Below, piece by piece: positions 8,722-17,219 of a stretch of DNA of 61,450 bases. A program made the position numbers and the translations under genes. Source of the DNA: Flavobacterium hibisci (GTDB taxonomy: Bacteria > Bacteroidota > Bacteroidia > Flavobacteriales > Flavobacteriaceae). The stretch spans positions 1 through 61,450 of the forward strand of contig NZ_JAIQDW010000024.1 of NCBI RefSeq assembly GCF_020026925.1, given 5' to 3'. Position 1 is the stretch's first letter. The number at the start of each line of letters is the position of its first letter. The notes beneath the pieces are model-generated. The model was not told the DNA's origin and did no database searches. It worked only from the letters and a program-made list of their open reading frames with translations.

Positions 8722-9642
8722 ATGTCGCAGGAAATAGGAGATCGTTTAGAAAAAATGCCAGTTGTGCGTTTTTTGGTTCGATTTTTAAAGAATATTAAAT
8801 TACCATGGTTAGAAGGTTTTTCGTTGTATGACTTACTCGAAATGTATATTTTGGGTATCCTGGAAGGGGCTTTTTCATACCATGCCAGTGCAGTATCGTT
8901 TAGTTTCTTTATGGCTTTATTTCCTTTTGCACTATTCATCCTGAATTTGATTCCTTATATTCCAATTGAAGGATTTCAGAATGATTTTCTGCAATTTGTG
9001 CAACAGGGAGTTCCGCCAAATACTTACGATGCTATTAGTAAAATTATCAGTGATATTTTAAACAATAGTCACTCAGGCTTATTGTCATCGGGATTTTTGC
9101 TTTCAATTTTTTTGATGGCAAATGGTATTAACGGTATTCTTAGCGGTTTCGAATCGTCTAAGCATGTTTTTGATAAGCGCGGCTTCTTTAGTCAATATTT
9201 AGTAGCTATTGCGATTTCGCTTGTAATGACGATTATATTATTTGTAACTGTTGCTACAATTGTTGTTTTTGAGGTGTTCATTCAAAAAACGATGATTCAG
9301 GATGTACTGAGCGACCGAATTCCTTTGATTATTTTAGGAAGATATTTATTTGTTATGCTTATGATTTTGATAACAACTTCAATATTATTGCGTTATGGAA
9401 CCAGACAATATAATAAGGTGCCTTTTATTAGTATCGGGTCAGTTTTTACAACAGTATTAATTGTTATATCTTCGTTCTTTTTTGGGATTTGGGTTATAAA
9501 ATTTTCAAAATACAACGAACTTTATGGTTCTATTGGCACATTATTAATTCTAATGTTTTATATTTGGATAAACTGTATGATACTGTTGCTGGGGTTTGAA
9601 CTCAATGCTTCGATCAGGAAATTAAGACAAAAAAATAAATAG
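8722..9642 (+). CDS. YihY/BrkB family inner-membrane protein
   Basis: A 306-residue integral membrane protein with about six hydrophobic segments. The family core AFSYHASAVSFSFFMALFPFALFIL near residues 52-75 is clear, as is MANGINGILSGFE and the C-terminal GSIGTLLILMFYIWINCMILLLGFELNA. YihY/BrkB proteins were once called ribonuclease BN; that assignment is wrong and their function is unsettled (envelope or transport roles are suggested). The stop is followed 4 bp later by the DUF2147 gene. Confidence 0.92.
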   Translation: MSQEIGDRLEKMPVVRFLVRFLKNIKLPWLEGFSLYDLLEMYILGILEGAFSYHASAVSFSFFMALFPFALFILNLIPYIPIEGFQNDFLQFVQQGVPPNTYDAISKIISDILNNSHSGLLSSGFLLSIFLMANGINGILSGFESSKHVFDKRGFFSQYLVAIAISLVMTIILFVTVATIVVFEVFIQKTMIQDVLSDRIPLIILGRYLFVMLMILITTSILLRYGTRQYNKVPFISIGSVFTTVLIVISSFFFGIWVIKFSKYNELYGSIGTLLILMFYIWINCMILLLGFELNASIRKLRQKNK

Positions 9643-9646
9643 GATT

Positions 9647-10078
9647 ATGAAAAATTTGATATTAGCCATTAGTGTTTTTTTTCTAACGTTAAATACTGTT
9701 CAGGCGCAAAGTGTGGTTGGGAAATGGAAAACAATTGATGATGAAACTGGTGAAGCAAAATCAATAGTAGAGATTTATGAAAAATCTGGAAAAATATACG
9801 GAAAGGTTGTAGATATACTACGTGCTGATCATAAAAAAGATGTATGTACAAAGTGTGATGGAGCCGAAAAAAATAAGCCTATTTTAGGTATGATAATTAT
9901 TAACGGGCTTAAAAAAGACGGGGCTGAGTATAATGGAGGAACAATTTTAGATCCAACAAATGGAAAAAAATACAAGTGCTATATTACTCTCGATTCTGCT
10001 GATAAATTAAAACTACGTGGTTATATTGGAATTTCTATTGTAGGAAGAACACAATACTGGGCGCGAGTTAAAAATTAA
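9647..10078 (+). CDS. Secreted DUF2147 domain protein
   Basis: A 143-residue exported protein. A signal peptide (about residues 1-20, ending ...NTVQAQS) precedes a DUF2147 domain opening with VVGKWKTIDDETGEAKSIVEIYEKSGKIYG. CTKCDGAEKNKPILGM and a C-terminal LRGYIGISIVGRTQYWARV are characteristic of the family. The CxxC could form a disulfide in the periplasm. The function is unknown. It sits 4 bp after the BrkB-type gene and 9 bp before the metallo-beta-lactamase, so the three are very likely on one transcript. Confidence 0.88.
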   Translation: MKNLILAISVFFLTLNTVQAQSVVGKWKTIDDETGEAKSIVEIYEKSGKIYGKVVDILRADHKKDVCTKCDGAEKNKPILGMIIINGLKKDGAEYNGGTILDPTNGKKYKCYITLDSADKLKLRGYIGISIVGRTQYWARVKN

Positions 10079-10087
10079 TTCAATAAA

Positions 10088-10834
10088 ATGCGAAATTTAG
10101 CATCCATAATTTTATTCTTAGCAATACTATTTGATAGCTTCGGACAATCTAAGAATTCACCATTACAAATAAGTCATCTTGCAGGTGGCTTTTATATTTA
10201 TAAGACGTTTCATGATTACAAAGGAACACTGGTTTCTGCAAATGGTATGTATCTTGTGACAGGTAAAGGTGTTGTTTTGTTTGATGCACCCTGGGATGAA
10301 ACACAGTATCAGCCTTTGTTAGATAGTATAAAAGCAAAGCACAATAAAAATGTAGTAATGTATTTTGCAACACATTCTCATGAAGATCGGGCAGGAGGTT
10401 TGAATTTTTACAGACAAAAAGGAATTAAAACGTATACCATTAAAGCGACAGATCAAATCCTTAAGATTGAAAACAAAAAAAAAGCCGAATTTATAATTCC
10501 GAATGATACTACTTTTACAGTAGGACAACACACCTTTGAAGTTTATTACCCAGGAAAAGGACATACTCCGGATAATATTGTAGTTTGGTTTGATAAAGAG
10601 AAAGTGCTTTATGGAGGCTGTTTTGTTAAAAGTACAGAAGCAAAAGATTTAGGCTACCTGGGCGATGCTGATGTGAAAGAATGGGAGAAATCAATCCAAA
10701 AGGTACAAGCGAAATTTAAGAATCCATTTTATATTATTCCTGGTCATGATGATTGGACGAATAAAGAATCTCTGAAACATACTTTGGATATGGTCCGGAA
10801 ATATAATGTGGTACAAACTTCGGGTAAAAAATAA
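10088..10834 (+). CDS. Subclass B1 metallo-beta-lactamase
   Basis: A 248-residue periplasmic zinc beta-lactamase. After a signal peptide (about 1-20) all six B1 zinc ligands are present: His96, His98 and Asp100 in THSHED, His159 in GKGHTPDN, Cys178 in YGGCFVKS and His220 in IPGHDDW. Lys181, three residues after the Cys, matches the B1 substrate-carboxylate lysine. Such enzymes hydrolyse most beta-lactams including carbapenems. It resembles the chromosomal enzymes of Flavobacteriaceae (JOHN-, IND-, BlaB-like); which group is closest cannot be judged here. It sits between a DUF2147 gene and priA with tiny gaps, and there is no integron or IS beside it, which argues for a resident chromosomal gene. 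Confidence 0.93.
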   Translation: MRNLASIILFLAILFDSFGQSKNSPLQISHLAGGFYIYKTFHDYKGTLVSANGMYLVTGKGVVLFDAPWDETQYQPLLDSIKAKHNKNVVMYFATHSHEDRAGGLNFYRQKGIKTYTIKATDQILKIENKKKAEFIIPNDTTFTVGQHTFEVYYPGKGHTPDNIVVWFDKEKVLYGGCFVKSTEAKDLGYLGDADVKEWEKSIQKVQAKFKNPFYIIPGHDDWTNKESLKHTLDMVRKYNVVQTSGKK

Positions 10835-10856
10835 TTCATCAATTTAAAATAATTAC

Positions 10857-13307
10857 ATGTTTTTTGTCGAAGTTGTTTTACCGCTTTCTTTAGCTAAAAC
10901 TTTTACGTATCGCATTTCTGAAGCTGAATTCCATTTTATTAAAAAAGGAATGAGGGTAGCAGTACCTTTTGGCAAAAGCAAAATTTACACAGCATTGGTT
11001 ATTGATCTGCATCAAAATGAACCAGGCTTGTATGAAGCGAAAGAAATCCATCAGATATTAGACGAAAAGCCAATTGCAACAGAAATCCAGATTAAACACT
11101 GGCTTTGGATAGCAAACTATTATATGTGTGGAATTGGAGATGTGTATCGAGGGGCGTTTCCTGTTGGGTTATTGCTGGAAAGTGAAACGATTATTTCGCA
11201 TAAACCAAATGTTACGGTAAAGGATAGTGAACTTTCTGATGATGAATTTTTGATTTATGAAGCTTTACACCATCAAAGTTCACTTAAGGTTCAGGATATC
11301 ATTTCAATTCTGAATAAGAAAAATATACTTCCGGTTCTTCAAAAAATGATTTCAAAAGATATTATTGTTTTAGAAGAAGAAATAAAAGAAAGTTATAAGC
11401 CAAAATTGGTCCGCTATGTAAAACTGCATTCGAAATATGAATCGGACAGTGGTTTGAATGAATTGTTAGAAATACTGAAAAATGCCAATAAACAGAAAGA
11501 AATTGTTTTAGCCTATTTTCAAATTAGTGCTTCAGAAAAAAAGCCTATTACAGTAAAAAAATTGACTGAGGTTTCAAATTCGACACCTACAGTTGTAAAA
11601 GCATTAATTGAAAAAGAAATTTTTGAAGAATATTATCTACAGCATGACAGAGTTTCTTTTGAAGGAAGTGTCTCAGAGAAACAATTATTGTTAAGCAAAG
11701 CTCAGGATACAGCTTTAAATGAAATTAAAAATAGCTTATCAGAAAAAGAGGTTTGTCTGCTTCATGGTGTTACTTCAAGCGGCAAAACAGAAATATATAT
11801 TAAGTTAATTGAGGAATATTTAGTAACAGGAAAACAAGTTTTATATCTTTTACCTGAAATTGCACTTACGACACAATTAGTTTCTCGTTTGCGACTTCAT
11901 TTTGGGGATAAAGTAGCTATTTTTCATTCTAAATACAGTAATAATGAAAGAGTAGAAGTATGGAGACAGACACTCGAAAACTCAGAAAAGGCTCAAATTG
12001 TAATAGGGGCGAGATCAGCTTTGTTTTTACCTTTTAATAATCTGGGTTTATTGATTGTTGATGAAGAACATGAACAGACTTTCAAGCAGACTGATCCTGC
12101 CCCAAGATATCATGCCCGTGACGCAGCAATAGTTTTGGCTAATTTTCATAGTGCCAAAGTACTTTTAGGATCTGCAACTCCAAGTATTGAAACTTATTAT
12201 AATACTCAAATTGAAAAATTTGGTTTGGTTACGATTATAGAACGTTATAATAATGTCCGAATGCCGGAAGTTGTTTTGGTAGATTTAAAAGACAAGCATT
12301 TTAGGAAAAGAATGACAGGACACTTTAGCGACCTTCTAATTGAAGAAATTGCTGAAGCATTGTCTTTAGGAGAACAAGTGATTTTGTTTCAGAACAGGAG
12401 GGGTTATTCTCCTGTAATAGAATGCTTAACCTGTGGTCATGTGCCGCATTGTCAGCAATGCAATGTAAGTTTGACTTATCATAAACACAAAAATCAACTT
12501 CGTTGTCATTATTGCGGTTATTCAATAGCAAAGCCAACAAATTGTCATAGTTGTTCCAGTATTGACTTGACTACAAAAGGTTTTGGTACAGAACAAATAG
12601 AACAAGAACTGCTCTCTCTTTTTCCGAAAGCTAAAACTGGAAGGATGGATCAGGATACAACCCGCGGAAAATTTGGTTTTGAAAAAATCATAGATACTTT
12701 TAAAAATAGAGAAATAGATATTCTAGTTGGAACCCAAATGCTCGCCAAAGGACTTGATTTTGATAATGTAAGTCTGGTCGGAATTATGAATGCCGATAAT
12801 ATGCTGCATCATCCTGATTTTAGAGCTTTTGAACGTAGTTTTCAGATGATGACACAAGTTGCAGGAAGAGCCGGAAGATCTGAAAAACAAGGAAAAGTGG
12901 TGATTCAGACTTATAATCCAAATCATAATACAATTCAGCAGGTTACGATGCATAATTATGCAGGTATGTATAAGGAACAATTGTATGACAGGAAAATCTA
13001 TAAATACCCTCCTTATTTCAGAATTATAAAACTGACTTTAAGACACCGTGATTTTGATAAATTAAAAGAAGGTACTATGTGGATGTATCAGGTTTTAAAC
13101 CAAAATTTGAATATGCCTGTGTTGGGTCCTGAAGAACCGGCAATTAACAGGATAAGAAACGAATATATCAGAACAATTTTAATTAAGATTCCGCACAATA
13201 TTCCTTTAGGAGCAACAAAAAAAACTATTCAGAAAATCTTGAATAGTTTTGAAGCAGTTCCGCAATACAGAGCTATAAAGGTAGTTGTAAATGTAGATTT
13301 TTACTAG
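10857..13307 (+). CDS. priA: Primosomal protein N' (replication restart helicase PriA)
   Basis: A 3'-to-5' DNA helicase that reloads the replisome at stalled forks. Its 816 residues include an N-terminal DNA-binding domain (FFVEVVLPLSLAKTFTY), Walker A GVTSSGKTE, the DEEH box (LLIVDEEHEQTFKQ), GSATPSIE, and GTQMLAKGLDFDNV with the arginine-finger region QVAGRAGRS. Eight zinc-binding cysteines lie in four pairs between the helicase lobes (CLTCGHVPHCQQC, CHYCGY, CHSC). It starts 22 bp after the beta-lactamase stop and ends 4 bp before the convergent response regulator. Confidence 0.97.
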   Translation: MFFVEVVLPLSLAKTFTYRISEAEFHFIKKGMRVAVPFGKSKIYTALVIDLHQNEPGLYEAKEIHQILDEKPIATEIQIKHWLWIANYYMCGIGDVYRGAFPVGLLLESETIISHKPNVTVKDSELSDDEFLIYEALHHQSSLKVQDIISILNKKNILPVLQKMISKDIIVLEEEIKESYKPKLVRYVKLHSKYESDSGLNELLEILKNANKQKEIVLAYFQISASEKKPITVKKLTEVSNSTPTVVKALIEKEIFEEYYLQHDRVSFEGSVSEKQLLLSKAQDTALNEIKNSLSEKEVCLLHGVTSSGKTEIYIKLIEEYLVTGKQVLYLLPEIALTTQLVSRLRLHFGDKVAIFHSKYSNNERVEVWRQTLENSEKAQIVIGARSALFLPFNNLGLLIVDEEHEQTFKQTDPAPRYHARDAAIVLANFHSAKVLLGSATPSIETYYNTQIEKFGLVTIIERYNNVRMPEVVLVDLKDKHFRKRMTGHFSDLLIEEIAEALSLGEQVILFQNRRGYSPVIECLTCGHVPHCQQCNVSLTYHKHKNQLRCHYCGYSIAKPTNCHSCSSIDLTTKGFGTEQIEQELLSLFPKAKTGRMDQDTTRGKFGFEKIIDTFKNREIDILVGTQMLAKGLDFDNVSLVGIMNADNMLHHPDFRAFERSFQMMTQVAGRAGRSEKQGKVVIQTYNPNHNTIQQVTMHNYAGMYKEQLYDRKIYKYPPYFRIIKLTLRHRDFDKLKEGTMWMYQVLNQNLNMPVLGPEEPAINRIRNEYIRTILIKIPHNIPLGATKKTIQKILNSFEAVPQYRAIKVVVNVDFY

Positions 13308-13311
13308 TTAT

Positions 13312-14007
13312 TTAAGGCGTTGACAACGCTCTTACTAAGTCTTCTTTTTTGTTTCGGCTAAGAGGAATCTTAGTGATGCCAATTTCTGCAAATTTGCTGT
13401 TGAAGCGTTCCACTTTATCAATGTTAATGATATATGATTTATGAACACGGATAAATTTTTCTTTTGATAAATCATTCTCAAAAGATTTCATTGTTGACAA
13501 TACCAAATTGCTGTCATCTTCAGTAACAACTCTTACGTAATCTCCAAATGCTTCAATCCATTTGATTTTTGATGTGAAAATTTTAAGTTTCTTAAGGTTG
13601 CTTTTGATAAAAATGTGTTCGCCTTCTTCTTCCTTTACTTCTTTTTTAAGTATATGCATATCAATTGCCCTTTTCACAGAAGCATTAAAACGCTCAACGG
13701 CTATAGGTTTTTGCAGATAATCTGTAGCATCATAGTCAAAAGCCTTCAATGCGTATTCAGCTTTAGAAGTAATAAATATAATCTGAGGTTTAGATTTTAA
13801 ACCATCAAGAAAGTCAAAGCCATTAATAACAGGCATTTCAATATCCAGAAATATTAAATCGATATTGTTTAAAGACATGCAACTTTTTGCCTCGATTGCA
13901 TTAGAAAAATCACCAATAAGGTGTAAGCCAGGATGATTGTTGACTAATTTTGCAATAATTGCCCTCTGTATAGAACTATCATCTACAACAACACAGTTTA
14001 GTTTCAT
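13312..14007 (-). CDS. LytTR-family response regulator
   Basis: A 231-residue two-component regulator. The receiver domain (1-120) has the acidic pair VVDD at 9-10, phospho-acceptor Asp55 in IFLDIEMP, Thr/Ser in FITSKA and the conserved Lys in LQKPI. The C-terminal LytTR DNA-binding domain (about 135-230) has KLKIFTSKIKWIEAFGDYVRVVTED and FIRVHKSYIIN. No LytS-type sensor kinase lies beside it, so it is an orphan here. It is convergent with priA and divergent from the rpsF operon. Confidence 0.92.
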   Translation of the reverse strand: MKLNCVVVDDSSIQRAIIAKLVNNHPGLHLIGDFSNAIEAKSCMSLNNIDLIFLDIEMPVINGFDFLDGLKSKPQIIFITSKAEYALKAFDYDATDYLQKPIAVERFNASVKRAIDMHILKKEVKEEEGEHIFIKSNLKKLKIFTSKIKWIEAFGDYVRVVTEDDSNLVLSTMKSFENDLSKEKFIRVHKSYIINIDKVERFNSKFAEIGITKIPLSRNKKEDLVRALSTP

Positions 14008-14121
14008 AAGAGTTTAGATTTAATAAATTCAAGTTTACAATAGTAAATGTATTATTTTTTTAGAAAAAAAACTAAGATGGAAGCCTGTTTTTTGCATTTC
14101 AACGAATAAAAGAAAAAAAAT

Positions 14122-14152
14122 GTTGGTTATTCAAATATAATGGTTACTTTTG
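14122..14152 (+). promoter_or_regulatory. Promoter of the rpsF operon
   Basis: TTGG (14123-14126), 18 nt, then TACTTTTG (14145-14152), matching the Bacteroidota -33/-7 pattern. The predicted start is about 25 nt before rpsF. Confidence 0.65.
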
Positions 14153-14183
14153 CACCCAATTTTAACAAATAAATATTGTATTT

Positions 14184-14525
14184 ATGAATCATTATGAAAC
14201 TGTTTTCATTTTAAATCCCGTTTTATCTGAAGTTCAGGTAAAGGAAACAGTAACGAAATTTGAAGAATTTCTTACTAGTAGAGGAGCTGAAATGGTATCG
14301 AAAGAGGATTGGGGCCTTAAAAAAATGGCTTACGAAATCCAAAACAAAAAAAGTGGTTTTTATCACTTATTCGAATTCAAAGTAGCTGGAGAAGTTCTGA
14401 TTGCTTTTGAAACTGAATTCAGACGTGACGAAAGAGTTATGCGTTTTCTGACTGTAAGTCTTGATAAACATGCTATTTCATGGGCTGAAAGAAGAAGAGC
14501 TAAACTTAAATCTACAAAAGCTTAA
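14184..14525 (+). CDS. rpsF: 30S ribosomal protein S6
   Basis: S6 is a 113-residue protein of the central domain of the 30S subunit and binds 16S rRNA together with S18. The N-terminus MNHYETVFILNPVLSEVQVKE and WGLKKMAYEIQNKKSGFYHLFEF are typical. It is the first gene of rpsF-rpsR-rplI. rpsR follows 5 bp later, and no ssb gene intervenes, as is usual in Bacteroidota. Confidence 0.97.
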   Translation: MNHYETVFILNPVLSEVQVKETVTKFEEFLTSRGAEMVSKEDWGLKKMAYEIQNKKSGFYHLFEFKVAGEVLIAFETEFRRDERVMRFLTVSLDKHAISWAERRRAKLKSTKA

Positions 14526-14530
14526 TTATT

Positions 14531-14827
14531 ATGGCAACATTACAACAATCTGCTTCAGGGAAAAAAGACGGAGATATCAGATATCTAACGCCTTTAAACA
14601 TAGAAACTAACAAAACTAAAAAGTATTGTCGTTTCAAAAAATCAGGAATCAAATATATCGATTATAAAGATGCTGATTTCTTATTGAAATTCGTTAATGA
14701 GCAAGGAAAAATTCTTCCTCGTCGTTTAACAGGAACTTCATTAAAATACCAAAGAAAAGTTTCTGTAGCTGTAAAAAGAGCCCGTCACTTAGCTTTAATG
14801 CCATACGTGGCCGATTTATTAAAATAG
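14531..14827 (+). CDS. rpsR: 30S ribosomal protein S18
   Basis: A 98-residue S18, partner of S6 on 16S rRNA. The core CRFKKSGIKYIDYKDADFLLKFVNEQGKILPRRLTGTSLKYQRKV and the Arg/Lys-rich C-terminus are typical. Its N-terminal extension (MATLQQSASGKKDGDIRY) is in line with Bacteroidota S18. It is the middle gene of rpsF-rpsR-rplI. Confidence 0.97.
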   Translation: MATLQQSASGKKDGDIRYLTPLNIETNKTKKYCRFKKSGIKYIDYKDADFLLKFVNEQGKILPRRLTGTSLKYQRKVSVAVKRARHLALMPYVADLLK

Positions 14828-14848
14828 TATAAAAAAACTCTAGTCGCT

Positions 14849-14868
14849 GGTTTCTGTAAGGCAGAACC
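14849..14868 (+). promoter_or_regulatory. Small hairpin in the rpsR-rplI spacer
   Basis: GGT-T-TCTG pairs with CAGA-ACC around loop TAAGG, with one bulged T, 29 bp upstream of rplI. It has no U-run, so it is not a terminator. It could be a processing site or an L9 leader structure. Confidence 0.35.
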
Positions 14869-14896
14869 TAACTTCTAAAATTATAAGGACAACAAC

Positions 14897-15337
14897 ATGG
14901 AAATTATTTTAAAACAAGACGTACAAAACTTAGGATTTAAAGATGATGTAGTATCTGTAAAACCTGGTTACGGTCGTAACTTTTTAATTCCTCAGGGTTT
15001 TGCTACTTTAGCAACTCCTTCTGCTAAAAAAGTTTTAGCTGAAAACCTAAAACAAAGAGCACACAAGGAAGCTAAAGTTGTTGCTGATGCAAAAGCGTTA
15101 GCTGAAACTTTAAAATCTCTTGAAATTAAACTTACTGCTAAAGCTGGTGGAGAGAAACTTTTTGGTTCTATCACAAACATCGATATTGCAGAAGCTTTAG
15201 AGAAATCAGGTAATGCTATTGATAGAAAATTCATCACTAGCGGTATCGTAAAACGTACTGGAAAATACTCGGCAAGCATCCGTTTACACAGAGATGTTAT
15301 TGTTGATTTGCCATATGAAATTGTTGCTGAAAAGTAA
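14897..15337 (+). CDS. rplI: 50S ribosomal protein L9
   Basis: L9 is a two-domain 23S rRNA-binding protein of the 50S subunit. The 146-residue length is normal. The N-terminal signature is MEIILKQDVQNLGFKDDVVSVKPGYGRNFLIPQGFA, and the C-terminal domain contains LFGSITNIDIAEAL. It is the last gene of the operon and is followed by a clear terminator. Confidence 0.97.
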   Translation: MEIILKQDVQNLGFKDDVVSVKPGYGRNFLIPQGFATLATPSAKKVLAENLKQRAHKEAKVVADAKALAETLKSLEIKLTAKAGGEKLFGSITNIDIAEALEKSGNAIDRKFITSGIVKRTGKYSASIRLHRDVIVDLPYEIVAEK

Positions 15338-15357
15338 TAGTTTATATATAAAATTAA

Positions 15358-15398
15358 AATCCCGTTTCATTCTAAAAAATGAATTCGGGATTTTTTTT
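15358..15398 (+). terminator. Terminator of the rpsF-rpsR-rplI operon
   Basis: The stem AATCCCG...ATTC/GAAT..CGGGATT with loop TAAAAAAT is followed by a run of T. Confidence 0.85.
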
Positions 15399-15415
15399 AT
15401 ATTTATACTTTAGAA

Positions 15416-16424
15416 ATGTTTAATATGACTAAAGCAAATAAAATTGAGGTATTGAATATAATTTTGATTCTAATATCTTTGCTTCTGTCTATAATGCTTC
15501 CATTTGAACTTTTTCTTTTTTCTTACGCGGTTTTAGGGCCATTGCATTACCTGACTGAAATTAATTGGCTCCATCAAAAGAATTATTTTATTCAGGACAG
15601 AAAATATATCTCGATTTTAATGGTGATTACTGTAGTAATCACTTTTCTTATGCTTTTTAAATATTTAAAATTAGAAGCTTTTTTTTCTAGTTATTTAAAT
15701 AGCTATTTTGTGTTGTTGTTTGGTGTTTTGATTGTTTCTAGTTTAATATTTTCTATAGGATTGGTGTTTTTTAAAGAATCTAAAAAGATTTTTGCGGCCT
15801 TTATTTTCGCTTTTACATTTGGGTTATTGTTTCTTAAAACCTCACCCTTTTATTTTTTTATTATAAGTATCTTTTTACCAACGATTATTCATGTTTATTT
15901 TTTTACGCTATTATTTATTATTGTTGGAACTCTAAAAAATCGTTCTGTTTATGGTGTAATTACAATTGTTCTTTTTGTTTTGATTCCTCTGTTTATTTCG
16001 TATAATCCCTTTTTGTCTGTATTTCATACATCTGAATCAGTGAAAGATATGTTTTTAGAGACTGGTTTTAAAAATATTATTGTTTCTTTAAACCAAATTT
16101 TAAATAATATTTTCATACTTTGACTTTAATTCTGTTCTAGTTATAAAAATTCAAACATTTATTGCTTTTTCATATACCTATCATTATTTGAATTGGTTTT
16201 CTAAAACATCAATAATTGGATGGTGTAGTGGCATTTCTAAACCTTATTTAGTGTCAATTTTGATTTTATGGCTAACATCAGTGATTTTGTATGTTTACAG
16301 TTATAGGATTGGTGTTATAGTTTTGTATTTCTTAAGTATGCTTCATGTTATTGCTGAATTTCCGTTAAATGTTGTTTCAATAAGAGAAGTCTTTTTCTTA
16401 AGAAAGTCTCTCATTAACTTTTAA
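15416..16424 (+). pseudogene. Multi-pass membrane protein gene, probably frameshifted
   Basis: The first frame (15416-16123) gives 235 residues with six to seven hydrophobic segments, including LFLFSYAVLGPLHYLTEINW, and stops at TGA 16121-16123. A second frame runs open from 16104 to 16424. It encodes IQTFIAFSYTYHYLNWFSKTSIIGW and two more membrane segments. Skipping one T in CTTT (16118-16121) joins them as ...NNIFIL-DFNSVL..., giving one 335-residue protein. The AxxYTYHYLNWFSKT block is, to my memory, a conserved C-terminal motif of flavobacterial membrane proteins often mislabelled as beta-carotene monooxygenase. This is either a broken gene or a sequencing indel. The function is unknown. 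Confidence 0.7.
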
Positions 16425-16475
16425 AAGTATAAATTTGCAAGCTTAAAAAAAAAGTAAGCGTTTTATATTTAGAAA

Positions 16476-16949
16476 ATGAAATATATAAGATTAACAAAAG
16501 AACAATTTGAGGAATTACATGCAGAATTTACCAGCTTTTTAGCTGCACAGGCTATCGATAAAGCGGAGTGGGATTCTTTAAAATTAAATAAGCCGGAAGT
16601 TGCCGAACAGGAATTGGATGTTTTTTCGGATTTAATTTGGGAAGGTGTTTTGTCAAGAGCAGAATTTTTAGAACATTTTTCTAAAAATCATATATTTTTA
16701 TTTCAGTGTTTTGAAACTTATGTGCAATCTATTGTATTGAAATCTTTGGTTGTTGAAATTGATTTCCTGACTAAAGATGGTTTGCAATGGTTAAGTGATA
16801 ATATGTTTACAGATGCGATAGAAATGAAAAGGGGAAAAAAAATTTTTACTGAAGATCGAAACTCTTCTATTTTTGAGTTGATAAAACAAGGGGCTTTTTT
16901 AAGTGATGGGCAGTTATTTAAACAAATTAATTCAATTTTGGAATCTTAG
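16476..16949 (+). CDS. Conserved hypothetical protein (possibly DUF6495)
   Basis: A 157-residue soluble acidic protein beginning MKYIRLTKEQFEELHAEFT. No signal peptide or membrane segment is visible. It contains the motif DVFSDLIWEGVLSRAEFLEHFSKNHIFLFQCFE. From memory this matches a small protein family widespread in Flavobacteriia that carries only a DUF label. No function is known. It follows the frameshifted membrane gene by about 50 bp. The 270-bp AT-rich stretch after it (16950-17219) shows no gene before the IS element begins. Confidence 0.7.
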   Translation: MKYIRLTKEQFEELHAEFTSFLAAQAIDKAEWDSLKLNKPEVAEQELDVFSDLIWEGVLSRAEFLEHFSKNHIFLFQCFETYVQSIVLKSLVVEIDFLTKDGLQWLSDNMFTDAIEMKRGKKIFTEDRNSSIFELIKQGAFLSDGQLFKQINSILES

Positions 16950-17219
16950 TGGTTTTTATTCTGATACTTAGATAGTTATATTTTTTTTGTTTTTTTTGAA
17001 GTTTTCTAATGTTTTTAACTTTTGTTTAATCTTTTTTCTATTTCTATACCCGTATTTTTACCTGCTTCTTTCAATTCTCTTCAATTTAATTCCATATTAG
17101 TTTTAATTTTTTTATTGAGCGAATAAATTACTTATACTGGGAGGAATTCTCTTTGAAAATAAATTTTTTATTTTTAATAAATTGATTTAAAACAGGATAA
17201 ATATTTTTTTTAATTTTTT

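Noticed and set aside
16188..16424. Separate small gene of 78 codons starting with TTG
   Set aside because: The frame is open upstream to 16104 and continues the preceding membrane protein after a one-base shift, so it is treated as the 3' part of a frameshifted gene.
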